Shown piece after piece: positions 29,730-37,720 of a stretch of DNA of 64,000 bases. The stretch's first letter is position 1. The number at the start of each line of letters is the position of its first letter. This DNA is from Novosphingobium sp. (GTDB lineage: Bacteria; Pseudomonadota; Alphaproteobacteria; Sphingomonadales; Sphingomonadaceae): positions 1,178,001 through 1,242,000 of the forward strand of contig NZ_JBCNLP010000001.1 in the NCBI RefSeq assembly GCF_039595395.1, in the 5' to 3' direction. Made by a program: the position numbers and the translations under genes. The notes under the pieces were generated by a model, which saw only the letters and a program-made list of their open reading frames with translations, made no database searches and had not been told where the DNA came from.

Positions 29730-29781
29730 TCCGGTTGGGGTAAGGGCAGGGGAGGAAGGGGGCAAGAAGGAAAAAAGAGAA

Positions 29782-29992
29782 ATGCGAGGGTGTTACACCC
29801 TCGCGCTCCCGTTAATGTCTACGTCGTGCTTAGGGTTCGGCATTGCGCCCAGTTTGCCGCGCCGCAGGCAAGAACTTGAAAGCCTGCGGCGCTTTAGGTG
29901 GCGCAGGTGGAGAGCTAAGGCGCTCCGTTTCGGCGCCACTGCCCATGCGTCGGAAGACGTCATGGGAGCGCGAGGGGGTAACCCCCTCGCAT
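29782..29992 (+). repeat. Repeat family A, full copy (A4)
   Basis: Left end palindrome arm GCGAGGGTGT (29784-29804), right end arm GCGAGGGGGT (29970-29990), with the ends inverted to each other (ATGCGAGGG and CCCTCGCAT). A central stem GCGCCGCAGGC pairs with its complement (29859-29869 with 29882-29892), then comes a GGCGC-rich arm. It fills most of the 307-base gap between the SDR and phzF-like genes. Confidence 0.85.
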
Positions 29993-30036
29993 CTTTCTAT
30001 TTTCCCTTTAAGCTCATCTCCTGAAAGGGAACTGCA

Positions 30037-30876
30037 ATGAAACTCGACCTCGTAGATGTCTTCGCCAGCGACAACCCGCTGACCGGCAACCCCTTGGCGG
30101 TGGTGCACCACGGCGATGCCCTGAGCGCACAGCAGATGGAGAGGCTCACCCGCTGGCTGGGCTTTTCGGAAACGACCTTCCTGCTGCCCCCGACCGAGCC
30201 CGGCGCCGACTATCACGTCCGCATTTTCTGCCCGCGCGGGGAGCTGCCCTTTGCTGGCCACCCCACGCTGGGCACGGCTTGGGCCTGGCTCAACGCTGGC
30301 GGGAAGCCCCAGCGCGAGGGCGTGGTGATGCAGCAATGCGGCGTGGGCCTGGTCGAGGTGCGGATCACGGATGACACGCTGGCCTTCCGCGCCCCGCCGC
30401 TGATCCGCTCGGGCCCCCTGGGTGAAGAGGAACTGGCCGAGGCGCTGAAATTGCTCGATCTTCCGCGTGAGGCGGTGCTCGATGCCGTCTGGGCCGACAA
30501 TGGCCCCGGCTGGCAGTTGCTGCGGCTGGCCAGCGCCGAGGCGGTGCTCGCGGTGCCTGCTCCCGCGCGCGGGCCGGTGCCAACCGATCTGGCGATTGTC
30601 GGGCCGTCGCAGGAACCGGGCATCGACTGGGAGGTGCGTACCTTCTTCGCCGGGGCGACCGGCGCCATCCTCGAGGACCCGGTGACGGGCAGCCTGAATG
30701 CCAGCCTGGGGCAGTATCTGTTCGAAACCGGTTTGGCGAAAGAGGCCTATGTCGCGGCGCAGGGGCGCTGCGTGGGCGCCGATGGCCGCGCCTATGTCAG
30801 CCGCGAGGGCGATGACGTCTGGGTTGGCGGCAAGGTGGCGGCGGTGTCGCTGGGGGGCACGCTGACGGGCGTCTGA
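30037..30876 (+). CDS. PhzF family isomerase/epimerase
   Basis: Similar to PhzF of phenazine synthesis, but with no phenazine genes nearby, so the substrate is unknown. The 279-residue protein has the duplicated fold's signatures: VDVFASDNPLTGNPLAVV at the N-terminus, catalytic Glu45 in FSETTFLLPP, PFAGHPTLGTAWA, and a C-terminal EDPVTGSLNASLGQYL block. It follows repeat A4 with GAAAGGGAA as Shine-Dalgarno. Its last 85 bases overlap the convergent neighbour. Confidence 0.88.
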   Translation: MKLDLVDVFASDNPLTGNPLAVVHHGDALSAQQMERLTRWLGFSETTFLLPPTEPGADYHVRIFCPRGELPFAGHPTLGTAWAWLNAGGKPQREGVVMQQCGVGLVEVRITDDTLAFRAPPLIRSGPLGEEELAEALKLLDLPREAVLDAVWADNGPGWQLLRLASAEAVLAVPAPARGPVPTDLAIVGPSQEPGIDWEVRTFFAGATGAILEDPVTGSLNASLGQYLFETGLAKEAYVAAQGRCVGADGRAYVSREGDDVWVGGKVAAVSLGGTLTGV

Positions 30877-31460
30877 GCCGCCGCGAAAAGGCGCTGAAAG
30901 GCGCGGTCGTGGAAGACCCAAACTTCGGGGAAGTGGCCCTGCGCCTCGGCGCAGGCCGCTTCCCACCAAGCGCGCGGCGGCGGGGTGAGCCCCGCGACCC
31001 AGCCTGCGTGAGAGATCAGCACCAGCCCGTCACAGCGCGCATAATGCTTGGCGCATTTCTTCGCCACCAGCCGGGCAATCTCCTCCGCGTAGAGATCGGG
31101 CGCGACGGGGCCGGGGCCCAGCACCGCATAGTCGGCCTGCGAGAGGAAGAGGTGGCAGGCGTCCAGATAATCCTGGTTGCGCTGGCGGGTCGGGTCGTCG
31201 GCCTCGGTGCTTTCGAACAGCAGATAGCGGTTATCGAGATGGATCGCGAAATCGGGCGTTTGCCAGCGCTTCTCGCTGATCAGCCGCACCGCCTGAGCGC
31301 CGCGCGTGGCGGCGAAACGCGCGGCAATCCACGCCTCGCGATAAGGCTTGCCGATCTGGGAGCGGATGTCGCAGGTCTCGGCCAGTTGCGCGCCGACGCG
31401 ATCGGTCAGCGCGATCAGATCGGCGGGCGTGAACCAGTGGTCATAGGCGATCGTGTCCAT
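30792..31460 (-). CDS. Conserved protein of unknown function
   Basis: I do not recognise a family. The 222-residue protein is soluble by eye. Residues about 65-95 read WQTPDFAIHLDNRYLLFESTEAD, here noted only for its PD..(F)E-x-T spacing, which recalls a PD-(D/E)XK nuclease core but is not proof. Two cysteines lie in CDIRS and ARCDGL. The C-terminal 30 residues are Pro/Ser/Thr-rich and fall inside the opposite-strand phzF-like gene, so the real function may reside in the first 190 residues. Confidence 0.6.
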   Translation of the reverse strand: MDTIAYDHWFTPADLIALTDRVGAQLAETCDIRSQIGKPYREAWIAARFAATRGAQAVRLISEKRWQTPDFAIHLDNRYLLFESTEADDPTRQRNQDYLDACHLFLSQADYAVLGPGPVAPDLYAEEIARLVAKKCAKHYARCDGLVLISHAGWVAGLTPPPRAWWEAACAEAQGHFPEVWVFHDRAFQRLFAAAQTPVSVPPSDTAATLPPTQTSSPSRLT

Positions 31461-31503
31461 GCGGGTATGAGACTAGCCTCACACCCGCATCGGGCAAGTG
31501 CGA

Positions 31504-32766
31504 TCAGCCCAGCGCGACCTGCTTTTCCTCGGCCAGACGGTCCTGATCGGCGCGGCTCATCTTCTGCGCCGCGGTCTTCAACTGGCCGCAGGCGGCATCG
31601 ATGTCGCGCCCGCGCGGCGTGCGCACCGGGGCGCTGATCCCCGCATCGAACACGATTTCCGAGAAACGGCGAATCCGCTCGGGCGTCGAGCATTCGTAGA
31701 TCGCGCCGGGCCAGGGGTTGAAGGGGATCAGATTGACCTTGGCGGGCAGCTTGTACTGCTTGATCAGGCGCACCAGCTCGCGCGCGTCATCGTCGCTGTC
31801 GTTCTTGTCCTTCAGCATCACATATTCGAAGGTGATGCGGCGGGCGTTGGACGCGCTGGGGTAATCCGCGCAGGCCTGCAGCAGTTGCTCGATGCCGTAC
31901 TTGCGGTTGATCGGCACGATCTCGTCGCGCACTTCCTTGGTGACGGCATGCAGCGAGACGGCCAGATTGACGCCGATTTCCTCGCCGCACTTCTCCATCA
32001 TCGGCACCACGCCGCTGGTGGAGAGCGTGATGCGGCGCTTCGACAGGGCGAGGCCATCGCCATCCATGACGATTTTCAGCGCATCGCGCACATTGTCGTA
32101 ATTATACAGCGGCTCGCCCATGCCCATCATCACGATGTTGGTCAGCAGGCGACCGTCCGCCGAGTAATCGCCCTCGGCCTCTTCATCGTCGAGCCCGTCC
32201 ATCGCGCCCTTGGGCCACTCGCCCAGCGCGTCGCGCGCCAGCATGACCTGACCCACGATCTCGCCCGGCGTCAGATTGCGCACCAGACGCATCGTGCCCG
32301 TATGGCAGAAACGGCAGTTCAGCGTGCAGCCCACCTGCGAGGACACGCACAGCGTGCCGCGATCGGCGTCGGGAATGAACACCATCTCGAACTCATGATC
32401 GTCCGCCGTGCGCAGCAGCCACTTGCGGGTGCCGTCCTCACTGTGCTGCGAGACCACGATCTCCGGGCGGCCCACCACAAAGCGCGCGTCCAGCCAGGGG
32501 CGCATGGCCTTGGCAATGTCGGTCATCGAGTCAAAGTCGCTGATGCCGCGATGGTAGATCCAGTGGAACACCTGCTTGCCGCGCAGCTTCGCCGCCTTCG
32601 CATCCAGGCCGGCCTCGGTGAACAGGCGCGTGATCTCGGTGCGCGGCAGGCCGAGCAGGTCGATCTTGCCATCGGCGCGCGCCGTGACGGCACGCGGCGT
32701 CACCACCGGGTCGAAGTGACCGGCGATCGGCATGGAAGTGGGAAGCTGGGGGTCGATGTCTGCCAT
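31504..32766 (-). CDS. rlmN: Dual-specificity 23S rRNA/tRNA m2A methyltransferase RlmN
   Basis: A radical SAM enzyme that methylates A2503 of 23S rRNA and A37 of some tRNAs. The 420-residue protein has the cluster-binding motif Cys147, Cys151, Cys154 (GCTLNCRFCHTG), the GMGEPLYNYDNV block and a C-terminal active Cys393 (DIDAACGQL). An acidic insertion (about residues 190-202) sits before the GxGEP motif. A repeat A copy lies just upstream. Confidence 0.95.
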   Translation of the reverse strand: MADIDPQLPTSMPIAGHFDPVVTPRAVTARADGKIDLLGLPRTEITRLFTEAGLDAKAAKLRGKQVFHWIYHRGISDFDSMTDIAKAMRPWLDARFVVGRPEIVVSQHSEDGTRKWLLRTADDHEFEMVFIPDADRGTLCVSSQVGCTLNCRFCHTGTMRLVRNLTPGEIVGQVMLARDALGEWPKGAMDGLDDEEAEGDYSADGRLLTNIVMMGMGEPLYNYDNVRDALKIVMDGDGLALSKRRITLSTSGVVPMMEKCGEEIGVNLAVSLHAVTKEVRDEIVPINRKYGIEQLLQACADYPSASNARRITFEYVMLKDKNDSDDDARELVRLIKQYKLPAKVNLIPFNPWPGAIYECSTPERIRRFSEIVFDAGISAPVRTPRGRDIDAACGQLKTAAQKMSRADQDRLAEEKQVALG

Positions 32767-32824
32767 GGCGCGGGCCCTTACGCCTTTTTCGGGTGAAAAG
32801 ATAGGTGGGGAGGAGAAGGGTAAG

Positions 32825-33035
32825 ATGCGAGGGTGTTACACCCTCGCGCTCCCGTTAATGTCTACGTCGCGCGTCGGGTTCGGCCTTGCGCCCAGCTTGC
32901 CGCGCCGCAGGCAGGAACTTAAAAGCCTGCGGCGCTTTAGCTGGTGCAGGTGGAGAGCCGAGGCGCATCATTTCGGCGCCACTGTGATTTCGTCGGAAGA
33001 CGTCATGGGAGCGCGAGGGGGTAACCCCCTCGCAT
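32825..33035 (+). repeat. Repeat family A, full copy (A5)
   Basis: Left palindrome arm GCGAGGGTGT (32827-32847), right palindrome arm GCGAGGGGGT (33013-33033). The body closely matches A4 (CGTTAATGTCTACGTCG, the GCCGCGCCGCAGGC stem, CGGAAGACGTCATGGGAG), with scattered substitutions. Confidence 0.85.
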
Positions 33036-33048
33036 CTTCCTTTCCTTC

Positions 33049-33537
33049 TTACCGATCCCCCGCACACCCCAACAAGGCCGCATCCATCGCCGTCGCCGCC
33101 CCATCCAGCACATAGGAATCGCTGAACACGCGGCCATCGGCCCCATGCGCGCTCACCACCATCCCGCTGGCCGAGCGCATCGCGGCGGTGATGGCGGCGT
33201 CCTCGCGCGGGGAGGGTGCCCATGCGTCGCCCCCGCCCGAGGCGAGGCGCCATTTCTGCCCGTTGATCGACAGGACCACGGGCCGGCCAGGCTCGAGGTG
33301 GCGTGAGAGGCGCATATGGAACTGCCCGCGCATGCCGCGTTTGGGCCATGATCCGACGTCGGCGTAGGGCGTGAAGGCGCGGGTGCCGCGTCCGGGCTCG
33401 GCCATGGCGATGGCGTAGCAGCGGGGGACGGCGGCGTCGCGGAAGGCGCCCCAGGCGCCGAACATGCCCAGACTGTCACGGGCGAGCGCGGGGGTGGCCA
33501 TGGCCAGAACAGGGAGCAGCAGGAGCAGGCGCTTCAT
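33049..33537 (-). CDS. Secreted protein, possibly invasion-associated locus B (IalB)-like
   Basis: The 162-residue product has a signal peptide (MKRLLLLLPVLAMATPALA, cleavage before RDSLG). The mature part opens with GMFGAWGAFRD and ends with an SDSYVLDGAATAMDAALLGC block. That layout reminds me of IalB-family periplasmic proteins, but similarity is weak. The frame runs upstream to 33588; the signal peptide decides the start. It is transcribed away from the upstream gene on the same strand with a 93-base gap. Confidence 0.6.
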   Translation of the reverse strand: MKRLLLLLPVLAMATPALARDSLGMFGAWGAFRDAAVPRCYAIAMAEPGRGTRAFTPYADVGSWPKRGMRGQFHMRLSRHLEPGRPVVLSINGQKWRLASGGGDAWAPSPREDAAITAAMRSASGMVVSAHGADGRVFSDSYVLDGAATAMDAALLGCAGDR

Positions 33538-33630
33538 CGCGTCCTCATGGCAGAAGCGAGGGGGCGGGGCTAGATCGTGTTGTCGCATCCTTTTGGCGAA
33601 AAACCGGTGCCCACTTTTTCGCAGGATGCC

Positions 33631-34488
33631 TCAGATGCGCTTGCGCGACAGATGGCGGGGATGCGGCTTGGCCGGCAGCTTGCCCTTCAACGGAGGCTTG
33701 GCTCCATGCGCGGCGGCGGGCGCCTTGCAGGCATAGTCATCCATCGTGCCGTGGATGCGGCCATGGTCGGCGGCGATGGTCAGCATCGAGCGGCGGTCGG
33801 TGCCATGGTCGTTGCACTGCCAGTCGATGATGGGGGCGGGGTGGGCGGAGGCGGCCAGCGCCTGCCACTCGTGGAATTGCAGCAGCAGCGGGCGGTGGGG
33901 ATGGTCGACGCTGGTGAAGGCATGGAGGTGGGGATTGTCACGCGTCACGCCCACCACGATGGCATAGCGATGGCCGCAACCAGCGTTGCCCATGGGCAGC
34001 AGGAACTCGCTCGCCAGCCCATCGTGGTTGTAATCGACAAAGCGCATCGCGGTGGCGGCGGGGCGGGCGTGGATGCGGGCGCGCAGGGCGTCATCATCGG
34101 TGCCTTGCGCGCCGATATCGGACACGTCGAAGGGCCAGCGTTGCAGCAGGGCAGTGCCGTCCTCGCCCGGTGCCATATCGGTTTGGGCGAAGAAGGGAGC
34201 CAGCGGCAGGCGCTCGGGCTTGGCGTGCGGGCGGTGGCGTTCGAGGATCAAGATGCCTTCCTGCGCATAGGCGAAGCTGTTGCAGGGGCAGGCGATGGCG
34301 GTGTCGAGGTCCTTGGGGCTGCAGGCGCCCTCTTGCGGCTTGCCGCGCCAGATCAGGCGCCATGTTTCCTTCACGCCGTGGATGACGACCTGCTTTTCCT
34401 CGCGCACCACATCCTTGGCGGGGGTGGCCGCCAACAGGGGAGCGGCGAAACATGCCAGAATCGGCGCAAGAAAAAGGGGCAGTCGCAT
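33631..34488 (-). CDS. Secreted protein of unknown function with a calcium-loop-like motif
   Basis: A signal peptide (MRLPLFLAPILACFAAPLLA) is followed by about 265 residues. The notable motif is DYNHDGLASEFLLP near residue 155, like the DxNxDG loop of EF-hand or FG-GAP/VCBS-type domains. Four or more cysteines (CSPKD, CPCNS, AGCGH) suggest disulfides, and the tail is Lys/His/Pro-rich. ATG 34488 is preceded by AAAGGGGC; the longer start at 34512 has no Shine-Dalgarno. I cannot name a function. Confidence 0.65.
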   Translation of the reverse strand: MRLPLFLAPILACFAAPLLAATPAKDVVREEKQVVIHGVKETWRLIWRGKPQEGACSPKDLDTAIACPCNSFAYAQEGILILERHRPHAKPERLPLAPFFAQTDMAPGEDGTALLQRWPFDVSDIGAQGTDDDALRARIHARPAATAMRFVDYNHDGLASEFLLPMGNAGCGHRYAIVVGVTRDNPHLHAFTSVDHPHRPLLLQFHEWQALAASAHPAPIIDWQCNDHGTDRRSMLTIAADHGRIHGTMDDYACKAPAAAHGAKPPLKGKLPAKPHPRHLSRKRI

Positions 34489-34531
34489 CGACCGCCCCTT
34501 TAGCAGCTTCATGGCGTTTTAGTGTATTATT

Positions 34532-35845
34532 TCAATCCATCTCCCAGGCGCGCTCGCCATGGGCGGTGATGTCGAGGCCTTCGCGCTCTTCATCCTCGCT
34601 GGCGCGCATCGGCAGCACCTTGCTCACGGCCCAGCCCAGCGCCACGCTGGCCAGCGCCGACCACAAGGCGGTGACGACCACGCCCAGCACCTGACCCTCA
34701 AGCTGGCGACCAAAATCCATGCCGGGCGCATAGCCCGCGCCGCCCAGCGAGGGGGCGATAAACACCGCCAGCAGGATCGATCCGGTCATGCCGCCCACGC
34801 CATGCACGGCAAAGACGTCGAGCGAATCGTCGATGCGCCAGCGGTTCTTCACCAGATGGATCATCGGAAAGCAGATCGCGACCGACAGTGCCCCGAACAC
34901 CACCGCGGCACCCGGCGCGATAAAGCCCGCCGCCGGGGTCACCGTGGCGAGACCCGCGACCGCGCCGGTGGCGAAACCGATGCTGGTGGGCTTGCCGACG
35001 ACGACGCGCTCCAGCGCCAGCCATGTCAGCGCGGCGGTGGCGGCGGCGGTATGCGTGGCGAGGATCGCGCTGGCGGCGGCGCCATTGCCGGTGAAGGTCG
35101 ATCCGCCGTTGAAGCCGAACCAGCCGACCCACAGCAGGCCCGCGCCGATCATCGTCAGCGAGGGGCTATGCGGCAGCATCAGCGTGCGCGGCCAGCCCAT
35201 GCGCGGCCCCAGCAGCCATGCCGCGACCAGCGCCGAAACGCCCGCCGTGGTGTGCACCACGATGCCGCCCGCGAAATCCAGCGTGCCAAAGCGGCTGGCC
35301 ATCCAGCCGCCGCCCCAGATCCAGTGGGCGACAGGCACATAGACCACCAGCCCCCACAGCGCGCAAAAGCCCACGACCCAGCCGAAGCGCGCGCGGTCCA
35401 CCCAGGCGCCCGCCATCAGCGCCGGGGTAATCGCGGCAAAGCAGAGCTGGAACAGGGCAAAGCTGTTCTCGGGCAGGTTGGTGTCACTGCGCACCGGTGC
35501 CAGATGCGCGAGACCGAACTGGCCAAGCCCGCCGATCCAGCCGCCGATGTCGCCGTTGAACGTCAGCGAATAGCCGACCAGCACCCACAGCAGCGAGGCC
35601 GCCGCCGCAATCGCGCCCACCTGCACCAGCACCGAGAGAAAATTCTTGCCCCGGACCAGGCCGCCGTAAAACAGGCTGAGCCCCGGCAGGCACATCAGCA
35701 GCACCAAGGCCGATGCGGTCATGATCCAAACCGTATCCGACCCGCTGGGCCCCGTTGTGGCTGCGGCCTGAGCAGGCGACGACAGCGCCAGAGCCCCGGC
35801 CAAGGGCACCACAAGACCCGGCCGGCAGACCGCGCGAAGTTGCAT
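34532..35845 (-). CDS. amtB: Ammonium transporter (Amt family)
   Basis: An ammonium channel of the inner membrane, 437 residues. A cleavable-looking N-terminal segment ends near PAQAAA, followed by eleven hydrophobic segments. The pore twin histidines are His198 (GGIVVHTTAG) and His348 (FAVHGVGG). The glnK gene often found with amtB is not adjacent. The Glu/Arg-rich C-terminal tail is the part that contacts PII proteins in relatives. Confidence 0.93.
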   Translation of the reverse strand: MQLRAVCRPGLVVPLAGALALSSPAQAAATTGPSGSDTVWIMTASALVLLMCLPGLSLFYGGLVRGKNFLSVLVQVGAIAAAASLLWVLVGYSLTFNGDIGGWIGGLGQFGLAHLAPVRSDTNLPENSFALFQLCFAAITPALMAGAWVDRARFGWVVGFCALWGLVVYVPVAHWIWGGGWMASRFGTLDFAGGIVVHTTAGVSALVAAWLLGPRMGWPRTLMLPHSPSLTMIGAGLLWVGWFGFNGGSTFTGNGAAASAILATHTAAATAALTWLALERVVVGKPTSIGFATGAVAGLATVTPAAGFIAPGAAVVFGALSVAICFPMIHLVKNRWRIDDSLDVFAVHGVGGMTGSILLAVFIAPSLGGAGYAPGMDFGRQLEGQVLGVVVTALWSALASVALGWAVSKVLPMRASEDEEREGLDITAHGERAWEMD

Positions 35846-36089
35846 CGAAATCCCTCCAGATTCGCGCCGCCCCAGCGGGCGAGACGTTTTTCATCCTGGA
35901 GCGCCTTTGTGACGTTGGAAAAGATCGTGCAATGGCCAATTTGTGACGGAAAGCACCATATTCTGAATTTTGTGCCCTTGTGGGATTTGCGCCCTGTTGC
36001 TCAAAAGATACGCTGTGGCGCCAAAGTTACGCAGTTCGTCTCAAAAGGGCATCCAAGGCGGCAGAACCGGCGTAGACAAATGATGTCCA

Positions 36090-36207
36090 CCGTATCTCAA
36101 GCGATAACGGTTCAGCGAGAGGCGCGGGCAGTCAAGCCTGTCCGCGCCAAGTCTCAAGCGAGCGGGGCGCAAGGAGAAGGGAAGCTCCTTGGGCCCCGCT
36201 TTGTTTT
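36090..36207 (+). ncRNA. Candidate small RNA with two hairpins and a terminator
   Basis: An 11-bp hairpin (36121-36131 with 36138-36148, loop TCAAGC) is followed by a second hairpin with an internal loop (36161-36168 with 36193-36200, 36171-36176 with 36185-36190) and TTTGTTTT. That is the shape of an intergenic sRNA ending in a Rho-independent terminator. No plus-strand gene precedes the terminator within 1.7 kb, so it needs some transcript to end. The 5' end is arbitrary. Confidence 0.4.
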
Positions 36208-36227
36208 CAAGGGATTAGAAGGGTGGA

Positions 36228-36458
36228 ATGCGAGGGCCATCGCCCTCGCGCTCCCTTTAATGTCTGCGTTGCGCATCGGGTTCAGCCTTGCGCAAAGTTT
36301 GCTGCGCCGCAGGCCATGATTCTCAACGCAGTGCTCTTGGCTTTAAAGCCTGCGGCGCCTTAGGTGGCGCAGATGGAGAGCCGAGGCGCATCATTTCGGC
36401 GCCACTGCCGTTTCGTCGGAAGACGTCATGGGAGCGCGAGGGTGTAACACCCTCGCAT
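36228..36458 (+). repeat. Repeat family A, full copy (A6)
   Basis: Left palindrome with arm GCGAGGGC and loop CATC (36230-36249), right palindrome with arm GCGAGGGTGT (36436-36456). The body is about 20 bases longer than in A4 and A5 owing to an insert around ATGATTCTCAACGCAGTGC; the rest matches, including CGGAAGACGTCATGGGAG. Confidence 0.85.
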
Positions 36459-36468
36459 CTTCTCTTCT

Positions 36469-36972
36469 TCACCCCTTAACGGGATACTCGATCGAGATCA
36501 CTTCCCACTCCTTGTCGCCCCCCGGCAACACAACCCGGCGCAGATCCCCCACAGCCGCCCCGCGCAAGGCCCGCGTCATGGGGGCGGACCAGCCGATCAT
36601 GCCTTTGCCCGCATCCTGCTCGTCATCGCCGACCAGTGTGACGGTGCGATGGTTGTCGTCCTCATCCGCGATGGTCACGGTGGCGCCGAACCAGCAGCGC
36701 GACTGGTCCTGCTGCCCGGCGGGGTCGACGACGCGCAGGGCCTTCATGCGGCGGGCGAGGTGGGCCAGTTCGCGGTCGATCTCGCGCATGCGCTTGCGGC
36801 CATAGAGGTAGTCGCCGTTTTCGGAGCGGTCGCCATTGCCCGCGGCCCAGCTGACGACCTCGACGATCTGGGGCCGCTCGGTGCCGAGGAGGTGGTCATA
36901 GCGGGCGCGCAGCACGGCAAAGCCGGCGGGGGTAATCGGCGGGCCTTCGTGCAGGGGGCGGGTCGGTTTCAT
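36469..36972 (-). CDS. greB: Transcription elongation factor, GreB-like
   Basis: Rescues backtracked RNA polymerase by stimulating transcript cleavage. The 167-residue protein has the N-terminal coiled-coil with GDRSENGDYLYGRKRMREID, the GreB-specific variant carrying the two tip acids. The C-terminal domain reads FGATVTIADEDDN through GWSAPMTRALRGAAVGD. The first 15 residues are a short Pro-rich leader. A GreA is expected elsewhere; orthology to E. coli GreB rather than another Gre paralogue is likely but not certain. Confidence 0.85.
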   Translation of the reverse strand: MKPTRPLHEGPPITPAGFAVLRARYDHLLGTERPQIVEVVSWAAGNGDRSENGDYLYGRKRMREIDRELAHLARRMKALRVVDPAGQQDQSRCWFGATVTIADEDDNHRTVTLVGDDEQDAGKGMIGWSAPMTRALRGAAVGDLRRVVLPGGDKEWEVISIEYPVKG

Positions 36973-37013
36973 GGCAGGCTTTTGCGGCAGAGGTGGTGCC
37001 GCCGCAAGGGGGC

Positions 37014-37607
37014 TCAGGCGGCGTAGGCGCGCATGAAGACATCGACGGCGGCGTGGACGGCGGTTTCCACGTCAGCCTCCATGGGCGCGCCATAAAGGCT
37101 GGGTTCGACCAGCCCGGATTCGAGCAGGCCCTTGAAGTGGCGCGCGGCCTGGGCCGGATCGGGCAGGTGCAGCCCGCAATCGGGGGAGAGACCGGCGAAA
37201 TAGGCGGTCATTTCCTCATAGCCCCGGCGCGGGCCCATCGCATAGAGCGCGGCGCCAAGCTTGCCCTGAGCGCCCGCCGCAACCCCGGCGCGCACCAGCG
37301 CCAGCACGTCGCTGTGCACGAGCAGGCCGATATAGGCCACGCCGAAGCACTTCAGCACGGCGGCGACATCGGGGTTCTGCGTGTCGAGCATCTCGCAGAC
37401 GGCCTCGCCATGTTCGCAGACGGCGTCGGTCATGGCGGTGGCATAGAGTTCCTCTTTCGAGGGGAAGTAGCTGTAAAGCGTGGCTTTTGACCCGCCCACG
37501 CGCGCGGCGATGGCGGCCATGCTGGCCCGCTCATAGCCGATATCCTTGAAGATCTGGGTGGCGACATCGAGGATGGCCTGGCGACGTTCGTCGCTCTTGG
37601 TGCGCAT
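37014..37607 (-). CDS. TetR family transcriptional regulator of the efflux operon
   Basis: A dimeric repressor, 197 residues. The helix-turn-helix is at about 25-47 (SMAAIAARVGGSKATLYSYF). The C-terminal ligand-binding half (GPRRGYEEMTAYFAGL and on) matches the AcrR-like group. ATG 37607 is preceded by AAAGGAAG; the frame extends to 37706 through the operator region and is not supported. Divergent orientation with the efflux operon, and palindromes between them, suggest it represses that operon and itself. Confidence 0.88.
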   Translation of the reverse strand: MRTKSDERRQAILDVATQIFKDIGYERASMAAIAARVGGSKATLYSYFPSKEELYATAMTDAVCEHGEAVCEMLDTQNPDVAAVLKCFGVAYIGLLVHSDVLALVRAGVAAGAQGKLGAALYAMGPRRGYEEMTAYFAGLSPDCGLHLPDPAQAARHFKGLLESGLVEPSLYGAPMEADVETAVHAAVDVFMRAYAA

Positions 37608-37630
37608 GCGACTTCCTTTCCTGAACTCAC

Positions 37631-37691
37631 CTGTACAGTTTTGCATTGACGATGCAAGAACGAATCGATAGCTGAACCGTACAGTACGGTT
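37631..37691. promoter_or_regulatory. Palindromic operator cluster between tetR and the efflux operon
   Basis: Three palindromes lie in 61 bases: CTGTACAG (37631-37638), TTGCAT-N5-ATGCAA (37641-37657) and a perfect 17-mer AACCGTAC-A-GTACGGTT (37675-37691). The first and third share GTACAG. The 17-mer ends 29 bases before the GTG of the first efflux gene and is the best TetR operator candidate. Confidence 0.6.
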
Positions 37692-37720
37692 ATGCCATTC
37701 GGTCATGAGGGGAGTGCATC

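Larger units (their letters stand above)
35846..36468. other. 623-base intergenic region between amtB and the GreB-like gene
   Basis: The part next to amtB (35846-36060) is less GC-rich than its surroundings and should hold its promoter. On the minus strand it has GGCAC and GGTGC half-sites, which recall NtrC sites but at the wrong spacing, and I find no clean sigma-54 element. 36090-36207 is the small-RNA candidate. 36228-36458 is repeat A6. Confidence 0.5.

Noticed and set aside
29635..33115. Frames reading MRGCYTLALPLMST in repeat copies A4 and A5
   Set aside because: They reflect the repeat's end palindrome and differ in frame between copies, so they are not genes.
35846..36060. NtrC/sigma-54 control of amtB
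   Set aside because: Half-sites are present but spacing is wrong and no GG-N10-GC element was found.
34559..36319. 586-codon plus-strand frame over amtB
   Set aside because: Antisense to amtB and running into the intergenic region and repeat A6; composition is shadow-like.
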